Assembly: GCA_907165065.1 (NCBI GenBank)
Contig: OU015534.1
Span: 13,399,686 to 13,463,685, forward strand
Reading direction: 5' to 3'
Length of the DNA stretch: 64,000 bases
Source: Caprimulgus europaeus
Lineage: Eukaryota > Chordata > Aves > Caprimulgiformes > Caprimulgidae
Shown piece after piece: positions 58,001 through 64,000 of the stretch (positions are counted from its first letter, which is position 1; each line of letters opens with the position of its first letter). Under the pieces are notes generated by a model. That model did no database searches. It was not told the DNA's origin and saw only the letters and a list, made by a program, of their open reading frames with translations. The position numbers and the translations under genes are program-made.

Positions 58001-61000
58001 TTCAAGACCCGCCTGGACGCCTTCCTGTGTGAACTCATCTAGGTGTTCCTGCTCCGGCAGGGGGATTGGACTGGATGATCTTTCGAGGTCCCTTCCAATC
58101 CCTAATATTCTGTGATTCTGTGATACACATTCTAATAATCAGCTGGACTCCTTTTGTCTTACAACTAACTTCAAAGTAAAAAATATGAAACACAACATGA
58201 ATGAGGACATCTTGTGTTTTGCATAACGATAATTAGGTGAACATCTAGTGTCTTGGAAAATGGGCTTTTTAATACCTGTATGAGTACTGTAGGGGAAGGC
58301 TTTTATGTGGACCTTGAAGATTATAGCTGTACCTGGAAACAGTTATATATATGTTTATATACAGTGAGATGAGATGCCTCCAGCTGTAGGCACTTTCTTG
58401 AACCCAGATATTTGTGTTACTGGTGAATGTAAACACATAATAATAACTCTTAAATCCAGAGTGGTCTGTATGGGCACCCTGCTCTATTCTTGGCTTGCCT
58501 TTTTTAACCTGTTGCTATATGACCTAGTCATCAGAAGGTGCCATCCGAAGGTTGGGATTGTTTTCTTTTTATAAAGACAATATAAAGTAAAATTAGCTGT
58601 TTTCTAGGTGTATCCTGTAAGACTTGATATGACACATTAGCAGCTACTTGGTAGGACTGATGATTTTTTAATGACTATTCAGTCAACACTCTCAGAGTTA
58701 TGACTGTTTATAAATGGAAATGAAACTGCTTTTGGACGCTTCAGCAACAGTGGTGACAAACCACCGTGCGCTTGTGACTAGCTAGAAGACTGTGGCACAT
58801 TTTCTTGAGACTGAATTATGTAGTAAATCATGCTTCTGTGCTCTCTGAACTTGATTACTGTCATTCCTTTGTCCAGGCATGAAGCCACACATCTAAGGGG
58901 CCTGACTAGCACACAACACAGTGACTGTCTGTGCGGTAGCCTGGCAGAATCCTGGGACCCTGCTGCTCTTGGGGTACCCGGACTTTTCATAAGTGGATTC
59001 CTTTGCAAGATTTTCTCCTCTTTGGAGTCTTTCAAGTCTCTCCTTTCTCATCCTACTTTCCTGCTCGTGATGTATTACTGCACTGATGTTCCACTGAAGT
59101 GGGAGGGCTGGGGAAAATAGGAAACCACGGCTTTAACGGATGGCAGTCAGAACTGAATTCCTTATCTCTCAGCGAGTTCTTTGCCAGTGGGTACGTGCTT
59201 TCCTTTTTTAACTGCTGCATGTAAGTGCTAAACTCACTTGCAGGCTCATGCCATGTTTCATTCAGAGTTGGAGGGAAGATAACATATAAACAGTTTTCAG
59301 AATTTTAAAACATTATTTGATAGTGAATGCTTCCCAGCTGAATGCTAAAAAGTTAATTTGTGTACAGTTCCATCTCTAAGGTCAGACTTTGCTCTGAGAG
59401 TTTAGAGGGTTGGTTTTGTGGTTTGTCTTACCACACAAACCTACCAGAGCAAAGACAAGTAAATATTCCTGATTAGTACTCTCTGAATAGATGTGAAAGT
59501 AGTTTCGTTCTGGTTTGTTAGGATTTTTTTAGCCTTCTTAGTTTCAAATAAATAGCTGTTTGCAAGATCATATAAAGCTAGGATTAATTTCACAAACTTT
59601 AGCAATACTCCATATTCTTAGTATTTTTAAAATATTCTTGATCTAATTTTAGCACTATATATGCATTTTAAGGTACTACAACCAAGATTCCTGATGGCAA
59701 TTACTGTTGTCAGTGTCGTGTCTAAAACTACTTCATCCTCTTTACAAATATAAATAGACCCAAAATAACTCCCTGGCTTCTCAAATAAGTAAAGTATATT
59801 TGAAGCTCACATACTTGCTGGTATTCCTTTCCTGAAGGTATTAGTCTGCATAAGAACTAGGGATGACTGTATGAGCAGTTGCAGCCACTGGTGGGTGGGT
59901 TCCTCTTGCAGCTGTTCATTCCAGGAGTCTCATTGTGCTGCTGGCTCTTTCTTTTTTTTGTGTTCTTATGTGTAAGAATGTTCTCCTGGTGCTTGCATGG
60001 TATGTACTCCAGCTGTAACTTAATTTTCACCCTAATGTTTTCATAATAGTGTGCTCTCCCCACAGCGTGGGTATTGATAGGCACCTGCTTGGCTAAGAGT
60101 ACTTCAGGGGGGTGGTGGCCAGAAAGTCAGAAATAGTTGACAAGGCTGTTTTGTTTTCTTTGGGAAGGCTGTGCTTTGTATGCACATATCACTTGTGAAA
60201 GGTATTATTTCAGTCAGCATTACCAACCTTTTTTAAATATTTTTTTTGTCATAGCATGCAAATTTTGTGCCTTTTTTGGTAGTAGTGAGAATTTTCTTTG
60301 AGTGAAACACAGAATATTCCATATTCAACTGACATGTTGAAAACATACTGGCTAGGTGACAGTTTCAGGCCCCTATTAGAAAACTTGGAGTTATTACTTC
60401 CTCAGCAAATATAGGTGTATTCAAAATCATATTATCTCTAGAGCTTCATGTAATCTGTAGCAGGCTGGATGCAAACTCTACAGAAGAACCACTGATTCTG
60501 TGGTATTCTGGGCTGGAAACCGTGGTTCCTTCATTTACACCAATTATTTTTTGCATATATGCATAATGAATTTAAGTTAAATAGCTTTATTCTGATTTAT
60601 ATGTAAACAATCACATAGCCCAGTGTTAAATACTTTGGTGTCAGTTTGGGGATATGTTGTTGTCATTGAGCTAGAACATATAACAGCAACAGCATAGTGA
60701 TTATCAGACAATATCGAAAGGCTTTGAGGCTTTAGTCTGTCATATAGCTGGGACTTCCCTGTGAGAGTGGTGGAGACATTCTGGGATTATGGATAAATTG
60801 ATATATGAGACTACTTGACAGCTGCACTTTGTGTGCATAAGAGTTGTTACCTTAACATCTTCAATAAAGCTATCAGTAGGATCTTTATCAATATGGCCCA
60901 TGCTTTACTCTCACTGGAGTTTGTAATTTGCATTGCTACTTATGAATATATCTGTTTATTTCTCACAAAGCAAGTGTTACATGTTGCCTGCAGACTGGGA

Positions 61001-62849
61001 GGATCAGGAAAATAATATTTCTTTGGATTGCTCTTGAACCGGGTGCTAGAGGGCTTGTCTAACTGTGAGATGCAGAAACTTTTGTTTTAATTGCAAATCT
61101 ATTATGGAAAACAACTTATGTAAAAGGAGACATTCAGTGGAAAAATCCAAAAGCAGGCTGTACATCTCTGTACTACCCTATGTTTAACAGTATTATTGCA
61201 GTTTCAGCAACTTCTTATGTGAAAAAGTGATATTAGAAAAGCATTTAATCTAATATTGGAGGGGGATTAATGCAAATTATGAGCTAGAAATAAGAAGGTA
61301 ACATCATGTTACCCGTCTGCTCTTACCAGACCTTAAGCAAATGCTTTACAAACCACAGTTTGGTTTTCTGTTCCAGCTTTTCAAATTCCAGTATGTGATT
61401 GTTTCTCAACCAACTTGGATGTTGCTGTACTTTTCCTCTTGGTTTTAAGAAGTCAGAAAAAAGAATAAACTATTAGGAATGATCTGAAAAAATCATAGAC
61501 TTTCATATGAATGTTGGTGTAGTTGTGATTACAAGTTGGAATCTGCCTAACTTAATCTAGTAAAATCTTTGTCCAAACTTGTAATATTTTTTTCCCTCAG
61601 TGAATTTTCTCTAAGACAGATATTTATGGTTATGTGCAATTTTTTAGCTGTTATTCCAAGTCTGTAATTAATAAAACCATAACAACCACCGAAATAATAG
61701 TTAAATTATGTGGATTTGTAGCATTTCAGTTGATGAGTAAACCATTCCAGTATATTGGCATTTGGCCACTTTGCTATGTAATAGTGTTTTTTATGAAGTA
61801 TTGCCGTAGCAACAAATCTGGATGACATTGAGTAGCTGGTTGCTGCTGACTGTTGGAAATAAAACAGACTTTTAGCAACACATGTGTAATGTCTGAAGGT
61901 AAAGTAACCCAAAATAAATGCCTGTGCTCTACTGAGAATGTAGTATGGGGCACATCAAGCCAAAGTCTGACTTACTGACTTAGAATTCAATCCTTTTGTG
62001 AAAGTGTTTCTGTATGGTGAAAACAAAAACATGTATGCTATAGTACAGTGTGCAACAGTTGAAATCTGAGAAATCAAAAAAAAAAAGGAAAACTGAGAGA
62101 AACTGTATTGCAGATGATTGCATTTATTTTAAAGATCCTAAGAATTCCAGTACTATAGGAAAAGCTTCTAGATGTGTTATTTCAATGGAAAATCTTGTTG
62201 GGGAAAGGATACAGAGAAGATTAAAAACTTCTCTTGTTTTCCTGAAGAACCAACCAGTGAAAAAAGACATGAGAAGTAGAAAATGAAATGAATGCAAGTG
62301 AAGCTGAAACCTGTTTTTTATTAATGGCGTTTATTTAGAACAGTATTTCTTGGTTACTAAAACACTGAGCATTTGTTATATAACCCAGCCAAGTTAGAAA
62401 CTTAACAGAGGATTTAGATCAATATAGCAAAGTAATATCTTCAGATAGAGAGATCTTCAGAAGTCTATCAAAGAAAACGCAAAACCCCTGGGGAAATATT
62501 TTTTTCTTCTCTCTCTTCATTGCAGATGATATCTGTAAGTCCACTTTAAAGACAGAAAAGTACGGTCAACTTTACATGTGTTATATATATATTGGAGAAT
62601 TTACTAATTTACTCTCATAGCACTACAATGTTGTGCTTTCCAAATGAAGTAATACATTAAAGTATACATAAAACAGACTTTCAAGACTTAAATGGAATTT
62701 TCTAATAGTCTAATAATCAGTTGTTTGGGTGTTTTTTTAATTTTAAAGATAAAAATACAGACAGTACTGTAAAGGATAATATGGATGATTTCTGCCTTCG
62801 AGATACCTTAAGCATTGCATCAACGGACTCCTTTGTTTCCACAGCTGAG
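39967..62849 (+). CDS. MIGA1: MIGA1 (FAM73A, mitoguardin 1), spliced, N-terminal half; 3' end outside window
   Basis: Mitoguardin 1 is a known outer-mitochondrial-membrane protein that promotes mitochondrial fusion, acting with MitoPLD, and its paralogue MIGA2 links mitochondria to the ER through VAP proteins. Seen here: eight exons with GT-AG borders and consistent phases give 315 codons. Order: short N-terminus, hydrophobic segment at about 43-59 followed by [10 protein letters not shown], Ser-rich region (about 93-155), conserved acidic and helical region ([20 protein letters not shown] at about 176-195, [20 protein letters not shown] at about 235-254), an optional 14-residue segment (268-281), then [15 protein letters not shown]. 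The ATG at 39967 is supported by an in-frame TGA 24 nt upstream and by alignment to the internal human MSEE start. The human protein is about 632 aa, so roughly half is missing to the right. MIGA2 fits less well. Confidence 0.95.
40066..42391 (+). other. MIGA1 intron
   Basis: 2.3-kb intron. An ORF at 41324-41665 has no recognisable similarity and is taken as chance. No repeat recognised. Confidence 0.75.
42392..42569 (+). CDS. MIGA1: MIGA1 coding exon 2 (membrane anchor)
   Basis: 178 bp, residues 34-92 plus 1 nt. Hydrophobic [16 protein letters not shown] (about 43-58), then the basic stretch [20 protein letters not shown] and KAAASEK. Typical mitochondrial outer-membrane anchor with basic flank. 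Acceptor TTTTCAG, donor GTACAT. Confidence 0.95.
43102..43238 (+). CDS. MIGA1: MIGA1 coding exon 3
   Basis: 137 bp, residues 93-138. Ser-rich: [20 protein letters not shown], then [17 protein letters not shown], matching human closely. Donor GTAAGT. Confidence 0.94.
43492..43618 (+). CDS. MIGA1: MIGA1 coding exon 4
   Basis: 127 bp, residues 139-180 plus 1 nt: [20 protein letters not shown], then [17 protein letters not shown]. Acceptor follows a T-rich tract, donor GTAAGT. Confidence 0.95.
44102..44238 (+). CDS. MIGA1: MIGA1 coding exon 5
   Basis: 137 bp, residues 181-226: [20 protein letters not shown], then [17 protein letters not shown]. Start of the family-conserved region. Donor GTGAGT. 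Confidence 0.95.
45035..45158 (+). CDS. MIGA1: MIGA1 coding exon 6
   Basis: 124 bp, residues 227-267 plus 1 nt: [20 protein letters not shown], then [20 protein letters not shown]. Acceptor TTGCAG, donor GTGAGT. Confidence 0.95.
45159..49618 (+). other. MIGA1 intron with ancient CR1-like LINE
   Basis: 4.5-kb intron between coding exon 6 and the 42-bp exon. Holds the degraded LINE at about 47.3-48.45 kb; the rest is AT-rich and unrecognised. Confidence 0.75.
47300..48450 (+). mobile_element. Ancient, highly degraded CR1/L3-like LINE
   Basis: Several blocks in LINE order on plus: AAAGTGGAAAATGTTCCACG and TTTAGTTCCAAATCTTAAAA (as in CR1 ORF2), then GGAATATTGTGTCCAGTTCTG, ATAAAAATGATCCATGC, CTGAGAGGTGACTTAGTTG. 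Stops and indels throughout. Family assignment and limits are approximate. Confidence 0.5.
49619..49660 (+). CDS. MIGA1: MIGA1 42-bp cassette-like microexon
   Basis: Bounded by a strong acceptor (TTTTTCTCTTCCAG) and donor GTATAA. 42 bp with phase 1 at both ends, so inclusion adds 14 residues ([13 protein letters not shown] plus the split codon) and skipping keeps the frame. The human MIGA1 sequence I know joins exon 6 directly to the next exon without this segment, so it is probably alternative or lineage-specific. No transcript evidence. Confidence 0.65.
49661..62748 (+). other. MIGA1 13-kb intron
   Basis: Largest intron in the window. Holds the CR1 3' end at 57860-58124, C-rich (near 53083) and T-rich simple tracts, and many short ORFs without similarity. 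No further exon recognised. Confidence 0.75.
57860..58124 (+). mobile_element. CR1 LINE, 5'-truncated 3' end
   Basis: Element sense on plus. GGACAAGGGGTAATGGGTG marks the left side, followed by the end of the reverse-transcriptase ORF ([20 protein letters not shown], then [17 protein letters not shown] and a stop), GGACTGGATGATCTTTCGAG, and the tandem tail ATTCTGTGATTCTGTGAT. Lies in the MIGA1 13-kb intron, same sense as the gene. Confidence 0.93.
62749..62849 (+). CDS. MIGA1: MIGA1 coding exon 8, last one in window
   Basis: 101 bp, residues 282-315: [20 protein letters not shown], then [13 protein letters not shown]. Human has the matching block [16 protein letters not shown]. Contains a phospho-FFAT-like stretch SFVSTAE (309-315). 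Acceptor TTTAAAG, donor GTAAGA. The next exon (human LAEHREVRHTYS) is not found before 64000. Confidence 0.94.
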
Positions 62850-64000
62850 GTAAGACTCTTAAAGATTGGTTCTTTAAAGATTCATTGATCTCAACAGTGA
62901 ACAGATGAATCTTAATTTTTTTTGCTGATTATTATAAACAGAGTGTATTTCTCTTATGGGGAAAAAAGTAAGCTTTCCTTGCTTAGTTGTATCCAGCTTC
63001 TTAGCAGTTCAAGTAATGAAGTTGGGATCAATTTTTTTATTAGTAGTATTTTGTTGTACACTGGCATAATGTTTCCCTAAATCCTTCTAAAAAGAAGTTG
63101 CTTTTTAAAAATACATCTGCTTTTCATGAGTGAAGAAGCACAATCAGTTGAGGCTATAGTAGTTCCTTTCAGCATGAATTGCATTCTTCTATTATCCGGT
63201 TGTTGGGTTTTTTTTCCTATCCTATTCTCTTACCACAATATAAAGACTTACGAAGAAGGCTTTGTCTTTTTTGGAATTGGAGTTTTTTGGAGAGGAAATT
63301 ATTAGAAATTGACAGCTGGCTGTTTTAGTACATTCCATACACAATATAATATACTTTATCTAACTTTCCCTCATCATCTTGGGTAAGAACACAAAGGGTA
63401 CATAAAGAAATAATCTTTGGATAACAAGGCACTGTCTATTAGCTGAAATCTGCTACAGCTCCCTTGAAGTATTTGAAACAATTTTATATACAGTGATACA
63501 CTTATTTGAATGAGGAGTATCTCCTTTTGTAGTCTTTCAGGAGCTGAAGTGATCTTGAATAGCATTGTTCTCCAAATTAGAGGAAAGGCAATCGGTCTCA
63601 ATACATACATGCTGTGTTAGATGCTGCTGTCATGTATGCACTACAACTAAGCTACTAAGCTCTGACAGCTGTAAAAAGAGGGAGGATTTCATACACGTTC
63701 TTTGCAATCATCTTTTGACTGTCTATTGTATGGTTTGTTTTTCCATGACATAATTACCTTGATTTATTAATTCACTTTCAACTGTGATTCTTTTAATTTA
63801 GTGATTCACATGAAGTTGTGATGGTATGCCTAGCATTCATTTCTATTGATGGTTGTGTCCATAGAAACTGGTTACTCTTCCCTGTAATTTGGACAAGACC
63901 ACAATTCAAGCTTGGTTCAATTCTATCAGCTCTTGAGAGGAGCTGTAAACCATTACAGCTTATGCACTTTATATCTCTTTCTCCCGCCGCCCCCCCCGCC
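62850..64000 (+). other. MIGA1 intron, partial
   Basis: AT-rich intron to the right edge. The last 20 bp are C-rich. No further exon or repeat recognised. Confidence 0.7.

Noticed and set aside
57844-58038. 64-codon minus-strand ORF
   Set aside because: Antisense reading of the CR1 copy at 57860-58124.

Overview
The window is vertebrate nuclear DNA, almost certainly from a bird. Genes are split into short exons with GT-AG introns, intergenic and intronic DNA is AT-rich, there is one sharp CpG island, and the recognisable interspersed repeats are CR1 LINE 3' ends of the avian type, with their tandem ATTCTATG/ATTCTGTG-like tails. The species cannot be read from the sequence.

Layout: two genes lie head to head around a CpG island at about 37.7-39.4 kb. 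To the left, on the minus strand, is USP33, a ubiquitin-specific protease with a ZnF-UBP domain and two DUSP domains. 22 coding exons join without a frame break (2578 nt, 859 codons plus 1 nt) from an ATG at 33014-33016 down to 905. The last coding exon (about 52 codons judging from human USP33) and the 3' UTR lie left of position 1. To the right, on the plus strand, is MIGA1/FAM73A (mitoguardin 1), an outer-mitochondrial-membrane protein. Eight coding exons (945 nt, 315 codons) run from an ATG at 39967 to 62849, about half the protein; the conserved C-terminal half lies right of 64000. The same USP33-MIGA1 divergent pair exists in human 1p31.

Functionally, both proteins are tied to mitochondrial and membrane quality control: USP33 is an ER/outer-mitochondrial deubiquitinase and MIGA1 promotes mitochondrial fusion. 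Shared promoter control is plausible but is inference. The island carries three copies of a YY1-type AAGATGGC motif.

Repeats: a young-looking CR1 3' end at 10.6-11.0 kb (minus), a CR1 3' end at 57.86-58.12 kb (plus), older CR1 remnants at about 16.3-16.8 kb (minus) and 47.3-48.45 kb (plus), a possible old sauropsid repeat near 36.0 kb, plus simple and AT-rich repeats. I saw no tRNA, rRNA, CRISPR, operon or prokaryotic feature. Most free-standing open frames in the window are chance ORFs in introns or in the CpG island.

I found no wholly new biological system. The most interesting items are a 42-bp in-frame cassette-like microexon in MIGA1 just upstream of a phospho-FFAT-like motif, overlapping upstream ORFs at the MIGA1 start, and the YY1 array between the genes. 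Exon calls come from translation, splice-site and phase checking by eye and from memory of the human proteins; no alignment or RNA data were available. Introns without their own entry were read over and showed nothing I recognise.
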